Shown: in pieces, positions 1-11,310 of the stretch | Layout of the letters: every line of letters starts with the position of its first letter | Numbering within the stretch: the first letter of the stretch is position 1 | NCBI GenBank assembly: GCA_021234155.1 | Contig: JAJEKV010000080.1 | Span: 3,271,867 to 3,335,866, forward strand | Source of the DNA: Isoetes taiwanensis | Lineage: Eukaryota > Streptophyta > Lycopodiopsida > Isoetales > Isoetaceae | Direction of reading: 5' to 3' | DNA length: 64,000 bases | Program-made: the position numbers and the translations under genes | The notes under the pieces: generated by a model | The model's database searches: none | Told to the model about the DNA's origin: nothing | What the model saw: the letters and a program-made list of their open reading frames with translations, nothing else

Positions 1-2010
1 AAGCGTAGGGCTTCCACATGTTTAAAAATGCTCGGATACTTAACACTTCAATGGATAAATATTCAAGTTTCAGTCAGGTGGAAATTGATAACATTATCCT
101 TACTGATTAAATTGATATGCATGATAGTATAAAGTAGGCCATGAAACTTGAAGCTGGAATATTATACGCATTAGAAACAAATTGGTCATGCAAATAACCA
201 GTTGTTTAGTGGATTTCCACTCTCCCTGGGTACTGAACACAAATTATTTGAATTGTTTGATCGCTCCTGTTCCAACTTAAAGAATAGTAGTTTTCAAGCA
301 CAAACAACATTCAAATCTTGCCCATTGAGCTTCCAATACCATATTTAAGTGAAGAATTCATTAGTTGAATTGATAAGCTAGAAAAGTACAACTTATATAT
401 CTAAGCTACCAGACTAACTCTAACCGCCCAATCTAACCCTAACTGCACCAGGTATACCCTAACCCTAGAGATAGGTTGGCTTCTTTGATAAACACCTAGC
501 TCATATCATCATGAGGCATCCAAGTACACTAAGAAAATCATACAATAAACAATTAATGCCCAGGAACTGTAATTCAATCAGTATTTTAGCACCTCAGGTC
601 ACAATGAATGTCTTCATCCAAATCACAATGTATAAAACTGAAATAATCAGTTACAGGTAACACTAATTGTAACACTAATCTCATTGACATCAACAAATTT
701 TGAGTATACTATTTCATCTAAGGTGCACCAAAAGTACCTTAGACAAACAACACTGCCTGCAACTCCAGAACCTACAAGCTCCAAAGACATTGTAGCATAT
801 GCCTAAGGACAATAAATGAATTGTAAGGAATATGCAATAGGCCTTAGGGATGCAGGAGATAAGAACATAACACCCATCAGCGTGGGCTTAAAAAATTGGC
901 CATCAAAATTTTCAAACATCTTGGGCTTTAAGAAGTCAAAAAGAAGTAAGGAAGATATCATGGCATCAACACTGTCATGAACATAATCCTGGACCTCTGA
1001 AACCTAGATTCAATTCACCAAAACAATTAATACATTTTCTTGCTTAATTTTCAATGCCATATCTTAACATCTGAATCAATTTTCAACCCCCTCACTAGCA
1101 ATTATTGGCCCTAAATCTAAGACTTGAACTATATATGCTAAGGTCACACCAATTGAATGCCATCTAAAGGCATAAATAAAATCTTGAAATCAGATGTTTG
1201 TGTCAAATTCAGTAGCGAATATTCTGTTGTCTCTAATAATACAACCTGAAGAGCTGAAGGAAACATGATTATCCATAAGCATAAAGTGTTTATTTGGAGC
1301 AATATTGTTGTTTATCTAGTATACTTTTGAAAAAACGCAGAGAGAAAATTGATATATAGCATTGAGCAATTATGCAGACAATTGAAACAATGAAATATGC
1401 ATCAATACCTACAATTGCAAGCACATCAATTATTATTGCTCTAGAAGGGAGTTGAACGAATATGAAGGAGGTGCTTTTGAATGCCTCTCTCAAATGCTCT
1501 ACGAATTAGATGACCAATGTCCCAGAGAATCACCAAATTAAAAAATGCAGGAAACATAGGGTCCATTCTATTGTTCTGAAGTTCCAACGATAGCGGCAAT
1601 AGCACAGAGAAACCAGAACAGAAACTGCATTTTTGCTTCTATGTCTGGCTATGGCGAGCTCCAATGAATGCATGCATTCCCAACCAGTGCAAGTTCGTTA
1701 AAGAGGATAACGGAATGCCGATATTAAATTTGTGCTTGCAGGAGCTGAGTTCGGCGGCCGGCAGCAACATGCTGACACTTTTGCACAGCTTCTAAGGCAG
1801 GACTTTAACTCTGCTTTAACACAAGCACCACTTGAGGAGACTGCTTGCTCTAGAACCCGACTGCTTTGGTTTAAAGATAAATGTGACAAAAGAAACCAAA
1901 ACCAAATTTAGCCTCTGCAAGTAGCGCTTCCCCCGACTCAATCTAGGACAGAGTCAAAACCCGGATTTGCCATAGCCAGATCTCGCTTACCTATTTTGAG
2001 CACAAAACTG
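1..2010. other. Non-coding AT-rich stretch
   Basis: I see no open frame with recognisable protein similarity on either strand. Short telomere-like CCCTAA runs occur near 437-470 but only as isolated single or double units. Nothing else stands out. Confidence 0.5.
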
Positions 2011-2039
2011 CTCCTAAGCCTCAACAATAGGATTTAACC

Positions 2040-2340
2040 ATGGAGGTTTTTGAGCGACACTTTGACCATGATGGCAACAGACAAAGCACATGAGTAGTAG
2101 ATTTGCCATGCCGTGTTGACCTGCCTGAATTTGAGCTCGCAATCCCCCTCTTTGCACACATCCGGATGAAACTGAACATAATAATACAATTCCCACTCTG
2201 TGAATCAAGTGCATATGGAAGAGACAATTTTGTGTTGAATCCATACATAAGGGCTAGTTTTCTGTAAGCGACTTTGATGTCGCACTTTGAAGCAGTTGGG
2301 GAAGTCTGCAATACCGTATAATCGTCCAAAGCCAGAGCAG
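2040..2340 (-). pseudogene. J-domain (DnaJ-like) protein fragment
   Basis: The reverse strand encodes the first half of a J domain, reading DDYTVLQTSPTAS then AYRKLALMY, which matches helices I and II of DnaJ co-chaperones. The diagnostic HPD motif follows about 70 bases later in another frame, reading QFHPDVCKEGDCELKF and then FRQVNTAWQ, as in helix III. The material between the two halves has no clean GT-AG intron that restores phase, so a frameshift with insertion is the simplest reading. J domains stimulate Hsp70 ATPase. The C-rich tail after HPD resembles small chloroplast J proteins (J8 type), but I infer that from pattern only. No complete gene surrounds it. Confidence 0.55.
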
Positions 2341-2740
2341 AGGCGTCTCTGTGAGTGCCTTAATTTTGATGCCCTTTTTTGGGTTTTTACAATTGGATTT
2401 GGCTAAAATTTCATGCTCCAAACTGATCGAATAGGAAGATGGATATTCTTGGCTATCTAAGTTCATATGAAAAATTCCATTATCTACTGCACCTAAGACA
2501 GATGGCAAGCTCAACGGCAGGTAGAGGCTGGAAGAAATTGCTGCTCTCTATAGTCAGCTCCAGAGTGCAGGAAGCACGCAGCTTCCCAGCTCCGACTCTT
2601 GACTCTCTATAGCCAGCTTCATTGTCCAGCCAGAACCTTTCCCAGAGATCTGCCACGTGATTCCTCATATTGAGCAGGGTCAGAACTAAGCAGGGCCAGA
2701 TTGCTTGCTCTGCAAGGCCGGTTTGCTTGCAGGGCAAGAA

Positions 2741-2841
2741 CGGGACGTCACCCTTTTTTTTTCGTTTATTTTTTTTCAAAGACTCGTAGCAAACGGGACG
2801 TCACCCCTTTTTTTTTCGTTTATTTTTTTTCAAAGACTCGT
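2741..2841. repeat. Two-copy tandem repeat, about 53 bp unit
   Basis: The unit begins CGGGACGTCACCC, continues through two T-rich runs separated by CGTTTA and ends CAAAGACTCGT. It is present twice head to tail (2741-2793 and 2794-2841) with almost no divergence. The repeat sits just upstream of the first copy of the promoter-like module. Confidence 0.8.
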
Positions 2842-2859
2842 GTGCCTAGACAAAAATGT

Positions 2860-2938
2860 TACCTTCAAACATAAAAGGAAACTGCCTTATATATACAAGA
2901 AACTTATCGCGGCGGCCTAGCGGCCGCCGCGAACGTTT
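2860..2938 (+). repeat. Promoter-like dispersed module, copy 1
   Basis: The order of blocks is TACCTTCAAAC, a TATA-like CTTATATATA, ACAAGAAACTTATCG, then a GC-rich palindrome with 10-base arms (CGCGGCGGCC and GGCCGCCGCG), ending GAACGTTTCTCTTCCCC. The same order recurs at 5186-5282. No coding sequence clearly starts downstream. Confidence 0.7.
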
Positions 2939-2939
2939 C

Positions 2940-4200
2940 TCTTCCCCTTGGCCGCTGCGAAAATGACATGGTCACAAAGCTTCGGGTGCAGCTAAATCAA
3001 ATCAGAGAAATCGTAAAACGAAGAGTTAAAGGGATCTTAGCATCATATGTTTTGTGGCCAGATATATCTATAGATGCAGCTTCCATCGCCAAAAGCTCCT
3101 TAAGGCGGCTCATCTGCAGTTAAAAAGACCAGAGAAATGGACATAGATCAAAATATTTGGCTTGAAATGCAAGCGCTTTAACCGTTTGGTCGGAAATATG
3201 AATGGGCTCAGGATTTAGACATCACATTCTGGGACAACCTTTATAAAAGTTTATTAGCTTCAACTTTACGTAAAGGTATATGATGTGGTTGAAGTAGGAA
3301 GTTGGAAAATGATATTACTTAAAATCTTGAAAATTTCTGTTGGCATTCACATCAACTACAAAAGAACATGAGTTGCATTTACGCCTTGCAAATAGTGTTT
3401 TGTTTGTATGTTGTGATTTTGCAACAATCCTATATTTGTACAGGAAACATATTTTGGTGGTAGAGGAAATGTGTTATGATGGTAGAGGAAATGTGTTATG
3501 GTGGTAGGAGAATTTTGTGTTTAACAGGTATAACATTTGGTGCTCATGAGAATTAAGAATGTCTTCTAAGAACACGTTGCAAGTTTGTTTGCACTTATAA
3601 TGTTGCTATTATTCATATTTGTTTGAGCTAGAGAGGATGTATACACCTTGAAAGCAAAGTTATATGTCAACATGTGCAACATTGGATCCATTTGTTTTGC
3701 ATTATCCTCGAAAGGAAGAGGTTGACCTCCTCTTAACTAAAGCTTTTAGGTGATTATGTAAGCTAAGAATACCGATAAATGTAATTAGATTTGGCCCTTT
3801 TCTTTAGGGCAACAGCTAGCCGCCATAGCCAATCTTCTGCAGCTAAGCTTTTTACTCTATCTAATGCCGGACCTGCATCTTTGGCATTGCGGCTCTGCTT
3901 CAAGGCCCTCAGTTATGCCGTTTCAAGGATCTTGCAGAATTTCTCGCCCTGACCATGTTGAGGATCATCTTATAAGAGCAGCAAAGCATGCATGGCCTCT
4001 GTCTATTTATTCTTTGATCCTTAATCAGATCCCATAGGATTTTTTATTTGCCTTGCTTCCATCTAGATTGAGCTTGCAGTCAGACTTCTCATACTTAGAT
4101 ATTTACCGTAATAAAGGTAGAAGGGTTTTGCTTTGTGTCTAGAACCAGGGGAGGGTATTATGATCTGCAAAGCTTTAGAGGTGTGCCCATCAGAGAAAAA
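2940..4200. other. Non-coding stretch with a small tandem repeat
   Basis: No recognisable gene. At 3462-3512 the phrase TGGTAGAGGAAATGTGTTAT is repeated in tandem. A GC-richer patch around 3820-3960 could be a remnant of upstream MYB gene sequence, but I could not match it to a domain. Confidence 0.4.
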
Positions 4201-4229
4201 AACTTCTGGTTCAACTCCTGAAACGGCAA

Positions 4230-4882
4230 TGAGATGTCTAATGATGATGCAAGAGCTGGGGAATTAAATCCTCCTAAGAGTGAACCAGAAGTCCAGAGTA
4301 CAAATCAAAGTGAAGGCCCTGTTACCAATGTGGTTCCGAATCCGTCGAGCCAGAAGGGCAGGCAGTGTGTTGGCCCTGCTTGATTGTATTCGCGAGCGAG
4401 GTCATTCAGAGAGATTTCTCAGGTTTCTAACTCGATTGGAGCATTTTTTGAACAATTTGAAGCGTTTCTGAAGAGTTTCTGACGGGCTTGAATTTTTTTT
4501 CTGGATGCAGGAAAGAGCTACAGATTGAGATGGTTCAACCAGCTTGACCCGCGAACCAACATGCAACCTTACCGAAGAAGAGGAAGAAAGGCTGCTTGCC
4601 CCGCAGAGATTTCATGGCAGCAACAGATGGGCTCTGATTGAGAGGCTTTTCCCAGAAAGAACTGACAATGCGGTAAAAAATCACTGGCATGTGGTTATGG
4701 CGAGAAAATACAGAGAACAGGCCAAATCTGCCGGCAAAAAAAAGTATGAGATCTGCCGCAAGGGCACCAAACGTTTCAATTTTCCGGCCCCTGTTGTCCA
4801 TGTTCTTGCCGTTGAGCAGAGCTTGGATCCAGCTGCCATGATGAAATCCAGCTGCAGCAAAGCGGAGTTGGATCTGCCATAG
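4230..4882 (+). pseudogene. R2R3-MYB transcription factor remnant
   Basis: A possible exon 1 tail (about 4235-4380) reads KSEPEVQSTNQSEGP and ends at a stop where the first MYB repeat should begin. A clear exon starts at 4511 after TGCAG, exactly at the usual phase-1 first intron of plant R2R3-MYB genes, and reads [17 protein letters not shown], the end of repeat R2. The frame then shifts by one base before [10 protein letters not shown] and [17 protein letters not shown], which is R3 with its third-helix NAVKNHW signature, running to a stop at 4882. The normally conserved Cys of KSCRLRW is Tyr. These are nuclear DNA-binding regulators, and the sequence is closest in style to the MYB52/54/56 group. 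Frameshift and missing R2 helices make it a probable pseudogene. Confidence 0.75.
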
Positions 4883-5140
4883 AGGGTCAAATCCCTGGAT
4901 ATTATTTGCAGTGGCGCCTGGAGCAATGCGGTTGTAGACATCTGAGCAGCAGAGATGTGCCTTGCCTGGCCACCGATTGAATACATGGAGCTCACCTACA
5001 TTCTAAAATCATCCCAAGTGCTGCTAATGCGGCCACCAAAGCGAAAAATCAGGCTGCCACAGAGGTCATAGCGGCAGAGCAAGAAACAGGGGAAAAGCCC
5101 GTGGTGCAAGAATTTTGGGTCAGTGTCTTTATTGTTTTTA

Positions 5141-5282
5141 GACACGTGTCAGCACCAAATAGCTGCAAACAAAATAACAGCAAATAAATACCTTCAAACA
5201 AAAAATGAAACTGACTTATATATGAGTGACAAGAAACTTATCGCGGCGGCCTTACGGCCGCCGCGAACGTTTCTCTTCCCCA
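5141..5282 (+). repeat. Promoter-like dispersed module, copy 2
   Basis: It begins with a G-box-like CACGTGTCA, then TACCTTCAAAC, the TATA-like CTTATATATGAG, ACAAGAAACTTATCG, and the same 10-base-arm GC palindrome as at 2910-2933, ending GAACGTTTCTCTTCCCC. Similarity to copy 1 stops abruptly after that phrase, suggesting a real element end. Confidence 0.7.
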
Positions 5283-5289
5283 ACTCGTC

Positions 5290-6900
5290 TATGCAGGGGA
5301 AATTTGTGTAACTTTGGAATGGTGCCAAAGTCCTTAAAATGTGATACTTGATGTTTCTATAATATGATGAGAAGGCATTGCACAAGTAGACTATGGGGTA
5401 TCCATCTAAGAGCGTGCATGTGGATCTAGCAAAAATAGCAAAATTGCAAAAATAATGAATTGTAAAAGAGTAATTATAACATTCTAATTACCTGGATCTC
5501 AGACAAATTCATTCAAATCCAATAGGGCATGCTCATTCAAGTGCCACTTTGACAACGTCTTGTGAATGGTATTCCAAAGCATTTCAGAACTAGAAAAGCT
5601 AATCAAAAGCATTATAGAAAATACCAAAGGCATAGTGGTAGTGCACAATATTTATGAGGAGACTTGATTAATGTTACCTTGTAATATTCTTCTTGAGAAT
5701 ATGTACCATTTTAAAGCAGTCCAAGAGGACTTTATTTGGCATTACCTTCATGCGTATTTACAATACTCAGGTGTAGGATCCTCGTGATCCCCATTGTAAA
5801 CAAAATCGACATTTCACATTCCTAAAACGTAACTTTAATCTACGACTTTAGATAATTTTGCAAAAACTTTTATTGAACAGAAATCAGAACAAAGATAATA
5901 GAGATAAACTCGTTGCCTTTTTATTGGCATTCCATTAACATGCTTGATTCCACAACGTTACTTTGCACAAATTCCAAAACCATGGACCGAGATTAATCGT
6001 TACTAAGATCTGAGTCATTAACCACATTTTTCCATTACCGGTGGCTTATTGTTATGCATAGAACACCTTTGGGAAGTTGAATACTTAACTAGACTCTTCC
6101 TTCTCCTTCTTAGGCGAGCTCCTAAAAATAACCGGCTACTATTGCTACAATTCCAAAGAACAATGCAAGATTATGTGATTGGTCTCCAAGAGGCTCCTCC
6201 CGACATCGGGTTTAGTGTCGCTTGTGGATTACGATGCGACCTCACTAGCAATACCACGGGCCTAAAATTCAAAACACTAGGAAAATAAAACCAAAGCATG
6301 AGAGAGCGGACTTAATCCACAACTACTTTGAAGCCTAGTCATGACAAGATATCTCGTAGTTGAAATCATTGACACCGCAAAATGTGATGCACAAATGATG
6401 TTTGGCAATGTAGCATGTTTTCCTAAACCAGATTTGAAAAGACCGATTTCAACCAAAGCAAGGATGCATTCTCGCATAAAGATTCCAAGTAGTCACCTTT
6501 AAGAAGCACAAAATAAATCTCCCAATATTTACCTTTTGCAAGATTTGATATATTTTCAACTTCGAGCATCTCGATTACGATTAAAACCTTATATAGGGTT
6601 GCAAGTACCCTCGACCTCGAGGTCTTGCCGCTACAAATATGGTACATGTTACCGGCCCGGCCGCAAGAGCGTTGGAGTTCTTCTTCATCGATCTTTCTAT
6701 ATATCACAAATAAAAAGGAGATAACAACCATTTAGACCATATACCGAAGTTGTATGGTAGCAAAAAGTAATGTATACACACTTTTCTTGAGCAAGCAACT
6801 TACTCACACACCGCCTCCTATTTCGTTTCTCTAATTGAGATAACTTATAATAACGAAATCTTTGCTTCATCTTAGAATCCGGTATCCAAGTATAGCACAC
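5290..6900. other. Non-coding stretch
   Basis: AT-rich sequence with only short open frames on both strands. None shows a domain I recognise. A short GC-rich patch occurs at 6600-6680. Confidence 0.4.
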
Positions 6901-6924
6901 CTGCAGCATTTAGGCAGCACTGAG

Positions 6925-7840
6925 TCAATTATTAGACCCAAGCAGTTGACCTCTAGTGCTAACTTTGGTTAAAGGATGGTTCTGGAAGATGATAAAAATA
7001 ATATTTCTTTCTTTCTGATAAGATATATGGCCAACTTCTGCTAGAAGGCCATCTGGCAACTTTATAAGAATAGGAAAAGAAAAACCAATACATCCGTTGA
7101 ATCCAGATGTGTCAGATAAAAGCTTCCTTGATATATCATCCTGCAGCAAATGATGAAACACAACAACAAATGCTAATCCTAATTAATGCTCAAAACTAAA
7201 ATAATGAAAAAAATATGGAAAAGACTAATGTTAAGCTTGAAGCTAGGAGCCACTCACGACTTGGCACAAGCCAGGACCGTGAAGTATGCAATGCATCGCG
7301 TGAAGCCGGGCCATCAAGCCCTTGGCACCCGGGACTCATTGTTGGACCAAAGGCACAAGGCCCCGAATACGAGCATAAAGTAGAAAAGGTCATATAAAAG
7401 AGCATAATTAGTGGAAATGCACCAGCAAACCTGACAGACCTCATGGTGCAGATGAGCATTCAAATGAAAATTCTCGATGGTGACATCAAGAAAAGTCTGA
7501 TGTGGCTCCATCCTCACATGAGCAATACCAGGTGCCTCCCATTGAAAACCATCTGGCTCTGCATTTCCTTCATTGTGGACAATGAAGTGAACCGTGCATC
7601 CTGCATGATCAAGTTTCAAGGTTAGAAAGAAAAGGGCCGCCGGTGTAGCTTCAGACCAACATTGTTCGGGCCTAAGTAAGCATTGATACATGGAAAATCA
7701 TCGGGCCCAAGGTAGAATTGAAGTACCTTTGTTTTATATGCAAATACATAAGTATGGCCAGACCTTCATGTTCTCAAAGTCACTATCGTGTCCGAGGCGG
7801 ATGAGCATAGTTACTTGGCTTTCCTCCCGTGGCGTAATTT
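6925..7840 (-). CDS. Unrecognised spliced gene, three putative exons
   Basis: Three reverse-strand blocks look coding and have plausible splice signals. The upstream block (about 7764-7837) reads REESQVTMLIRLGHDSDFEN and ends before GTCTGG. The middle block (7440-7600), after an acceptor ATGCAG, reads CTVHFIVHNEG, then APGIAHVRMEPHQTFLDV and ENFHLNAHLHHE, and ends before GTCTGT. The last block starts at 7140 after CTGCAG, contains GFSFPILIKLPDGLLAEV and closes at a stop at 6925. Phase between the first two blocks does not match cleanly, so an indel or a different acceptor is needed. Earlier exons may lie at 8000-8230. I do not recognise the family. The conserved feel of the middle block argues for a real protein, perhaps now decayed. 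Confidence 0.4.
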
Positions 7841-8261
7841 GTAGCTAAAATCAGCCCCAAACTCAAGCCTTTATTTGGATGGGGTGATTCGGTATACCAG
7901 CCTTCAAACGATGGATATGAGCTAATTTTCTCGCGGGCAAAAGCGGGCCGTAACTTGGCTTATGAGGATCCCATGGGTGACTACCCGATGCAAACCGCAT
8001 TGAAGAGCCATTCGATTGAACATTCTTCAAAAATCTGGCAATGCTTGAAGTTCACCATTGGCGACCTCCTACATTAGTATCTGAGCTATGGCGGCGATGT
8101 GTGAGAGCTGATCTCGCCGGAATGGGGCAGAGGAAGTGGAGAGCAGAGCATTCGGAGGAGATTCGACGGAGGAGATTCGTTCAAAGAAGATAAGAACGAA
8201 AACGTGGCATCCCTAGGTTTTTTCTTTTTTCTTGAATTTGAAAATGCAATGGGCGCATACG

Positions 8262-8372
8262 TGTCAGGGCCAGGGTTGTGCTCAGCCCAAAAAAATTACC
8301 TCCTTATTTTTTAAGAACAGAAAATGATACTGCTTTATATATGGAATGATACAAGAAATTTATCGTGGCAGC
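8262..8372 (+). repeat. Promoter-like dispersed module, diverged copy 3
   Basis: It has ACGTGTCAG, then GATACTGCTTTATATATGG, then ACAAGAAATTTATCGTGGCAGC. Order and spacing follow copy 2, but the GC palindrome has decayed. It lies next to the possible 5' end of the unrecognised minus-strand gene. Confidence 0.5.
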
Positions 8373-8539
8373 ACAAAGTTATTGTCAGTTCAAAACCCAA
8401 GCATGATGGAGGGTATTTCAATATGAAATTTTATCGCGTTGTATTGAAAATGAACAGCGCATCTAATGCTATTGTATAAAATTTATTTACAATGAAATTT
8501 CATGTAGTTTCATCATAAAGGCTAGAACCGCAACATCCA

Positions 8540-8935
8540 AATCAAGTCCACATGCAATCGGACCATGCACCTCTCTTCCCCCAAACAAATGTGCTTTGAT
8601 AGAACATCCATCTTAAGCCTTTTAATCTGCATTTTCCAATATAGCTGCAGTGCATCGTTTATCCGGCCCCAATTAACATGCTTTCGCAGTATAGAATTCC
8701 AAGATATTAATATCTTCGGGCCTCTTCTAGATGGTCATGTCGAGCACATCCAACTATCATTGCTGGTTGGGGCATTTTTCGAAGAAAATACAATGCTGTG
8801 TCAAACTGTCCTTCTTCTTGACCATAAGCTGATATTATAGTTGTCCAAGCAACATCATCCATTCGGGCATCACTTGAAAAAGCTCAAAATCCTCTTCAAG
8901 CCGCCCTTGGACATAGTATTATTAGAAATTGGTGG
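8540..8935 (-). pseudogene. Pentatricopeptide-repeat (PPR) protein remnant
   Basis: Reverse-strand frames give successive PPR helices: GRLEEDFELFQVMPE, then DDVAWTTIISAYGQ, FDTALYFLRKMPQ, GCARHDHLEEARRY followed by a stop, then RINDALQLYWKM and, in another frame, GREVHGPIACGLDLDVAV. These match the alternating P, L and S motifs of plant organelle RNA-binding PPR proteins. At least one stop and several frame changes break the reading, so it is a decayed fragment. Intact proteins of this class edit or stabilise plastid and mitochondrial transcripts. Confidence 0.75.
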
Positions 8936-9486
8936 TTATACCCAACTTTTGTTCAAGCAAGCATATCATTCCTAGGAATTTGTGTGTTTCTTATGCTGAT
9001 CATGTTCCATATGTATATACTCCCTGTTGCATATTTTCTATTTTTTTAACTGGATTGAGTTAACTACATGTTTGTAGAATGAATGTTTCAACTTAGACAA
9101 CATTTTTTAAACTCAAATGGGTCATAAAAAGGAGGCAGATCTTGCTTGGAGTTACTTATATGTTGTATCAACAGAAGCACATGCATCTTGTTTCTCCAAT
9201 TTAATGAGTAAGAAAATTGATACATATTTTGTTGCAGTCTCCCACTTGGACCAATATGGCGTAGCAAACAGAAGTAGGTGATCATGCTTTAAAAAATGTG
9301 ATGATCTGGGCCACATCTTATGGAGCTATAAAGGCCTGACTATCTAATCAGAATGTATATAAAAGATATTTTTGGAGAGTGTTTGTGTTCTATTTGCAGT
9401 ACTGAGTAGTACTATTTTAGGACTATCTGTATCTATGCAAAGTAGATACCTATCTGGATTGAAAAAGGAAAGATATAAAGATATCA

Positions 9487-9545
9487 AAGTTTGCATATCC
9501 CCTGCTTAGTAGAGCTGCAGTCAGAGTACTACATGGCAAACTTGG
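9487..9545. repeat. Dispersed repeat, related copy at 23413
   Basis: A segment of about 60 bases starting AAGTTTGCATATCCCC and ending CAAACTTGG is also found at 23413-23473 with roughly 10 changes. Family unknown. Confidence 0.6.
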
Positions 9546-9886
9546 GCTGTAACTTATGGTAGCACCAAGTCTGGCGCTTTCAAAAAGCTAACTCAATTTT
9601 CTTGTTTCTTTGTATTATGAAAACCACAAATGTCAGCAACTCTAATATGTAAAGCTAATTGGAATACCATCCAATTAGATCAGACAATAAATAGAATAAT
9701 TCTAGATTGCTTCAATGTTTTATGTCTAGCAGGGAAGTTCTTGATAATCATTTCTTTATAACCATTATAATAGTTGTTCCTACAAGCCGGATACCCCTTT
9801 CAGATACAGATCGCAAAATTATTGCTGAATAGTAGCAAGCAATTAACAACATACAATGTCAACGCTCAAAGGACTTTTTCCTTTAC

Positions 9887-10106
9887 CTTATTTGCAGATC
9901 TCCATCATCAAATCGATAAGGTATGTTCCAGCCTAAAGGTCCAAAGCTTCCGCGCTCCTGAACAACAGCATCAAAGAAACATAGCCCAAACAGGAGATTC
10001 TTGAGCACTTCTGGTTGCCCGGAGCTCTCAAAGAAGTCTTCACTTGAAAGAGGATCATATTAGCCCGTACCCCTTTTGGACGTTCATTCATCATCTGTAC
10101 TCCATT
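9887..10106 (-). pseudogene. Dynein heavy chain exon remnant
   Basis: After a good acceptor (TTTATTTCAG at 10107-10116) the reverse strand reads NGVQMMNERPKGVRANMI. After a frame change it reads SEDFFESSGQPEVLKNLLFG, then CFFDAVVQERGSFGPLGWNI and PYRFDDGDLQI, ending at a GTAAAG donor. This is the C-terminal region of dynein heavy chains that follows the AAA+ ring, marked by the NGV-M-NEPPKG and FGPLGWNIPYEF signatures. Axonemal dyneins drive flagellar beating and in plants are kept only where sperm swim. The frame break removes several residues between RAN and EDFF. I found no other dynein exon nearby, so this is an isolated decayed exon. Confidence 0.85.
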
Positions 10107-10114
10107 CTGAAATA

Positions 10115-11250
10115 AACAAATTGCTCTATCAGAGACAAAATTCTTACAGATGGGACGAAGTACCCCATGTATCTCCTCTACCTATTATGTTTTTAGGTAA
10201 CTAATTGAGATCTCCTCTACCTGTTATGTTCTAGGAAACTAATTGAGATGGAGGACGAAGAAATCCAAAACAACCCATAGAAGAATATGCTTTAGCTATC
10301 TTTTTTGTAGGCAGTATATTCTAAAACTAGAACTATCCATACATATGGGGTGCCGATGCATTCTTAAAAGTGGACCAGAAACATTAAAAATTTGGGGCAG
10401 GTACCATGTATAGAAATACGCATTGTGACAATGAATTTCAGAGTAGCGCTCGTGTGCCTGTTATGAAAACCATAACACATTAAGACATAAAGAATATGAC
10501 CGTCTACACAATTCTGGGCATGCTTTTACAACATCTAGCGGGCAGGCAATGAGAGTCCATTCACAGCCCATCTGACATGCAATCCAGCATAATCATTAAT
10601 CCCTTGATCATTTATACTGCTTTCACCTATAATTTCCTCATCCTGCCATTGTGTCACACATGTTCCATGTGTGATGTAATAGACAATCAGCTAATGGTAT
10701 GCAACATTGAATGGCAGAGACTTCCATGGAACAACAAACTAAAAGAGTTATACCTCTATATAATGGAGGTGGTACTGATAATGTGAAGAATTATAGGACC
10801 GGGTGCTTCATACTGGAGTCTTAAGCAACATTTTCACAAAAGAAAAGACCCGAATCCTAAAGATCTGCCTTTGCAAGCTCTACAATACCTGATGAAATGA
10901 GAAGAATATGTAGCATTATAACAGGGGGTTAACTTTTGATATTTTATACGCTTTTCTATATGGTTTTTCTATGATTTTGTTGCTGTATTCGGGTGTGCAT
11001 ACTAAATAGTATTTCTAGAGTGCATCAATTTTTAACCGTTGATTTGCGAGATTGTTGTTTCTCTTTTGATTTCCACCCTTAAAAAAAATCTAAAGCTACA
11101 AAAACTTTAGGGCTACAAAAACTTTAGGGCTTTAGGGTTTGTTTAGGCCGTGCTCTTGAGTGATAGGAAGGATGATGAAGTTGAGGATTTTATGGGGGAC
11201 TTGGATTAAGCTAGAGCTTGGATTATAGGCCGCAGTAAAAGTTTTGCAAC
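10115..11250. other. Non-coding stretch
   Basis: I looked for further dynein exons on the minus strand and found none. A short direct repeat CTACAAAAACTTTAGGGCT occurs at about 11096-11134. Confidence 0.4.
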
Positions 11251-11310
11251 ACAATTCGAGACGCGTGACCCTTCAGGCTTGAGGATTTTGCGGCCGGATC
11301 TGGGAGCTCT

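Noticed and set aside
420-475. Interstitial telomere-like repeats (CCCTAA words)
   Set aside because: Only single or double units separated by unrelated bases. No array.
2910-5263. Helitron 3' ends at the GC palindromes
   Set aside because: The hairpin is not followed by a CTRR end. Similarity continues 17 bases to CTTCCCC, so another element type is more likely.
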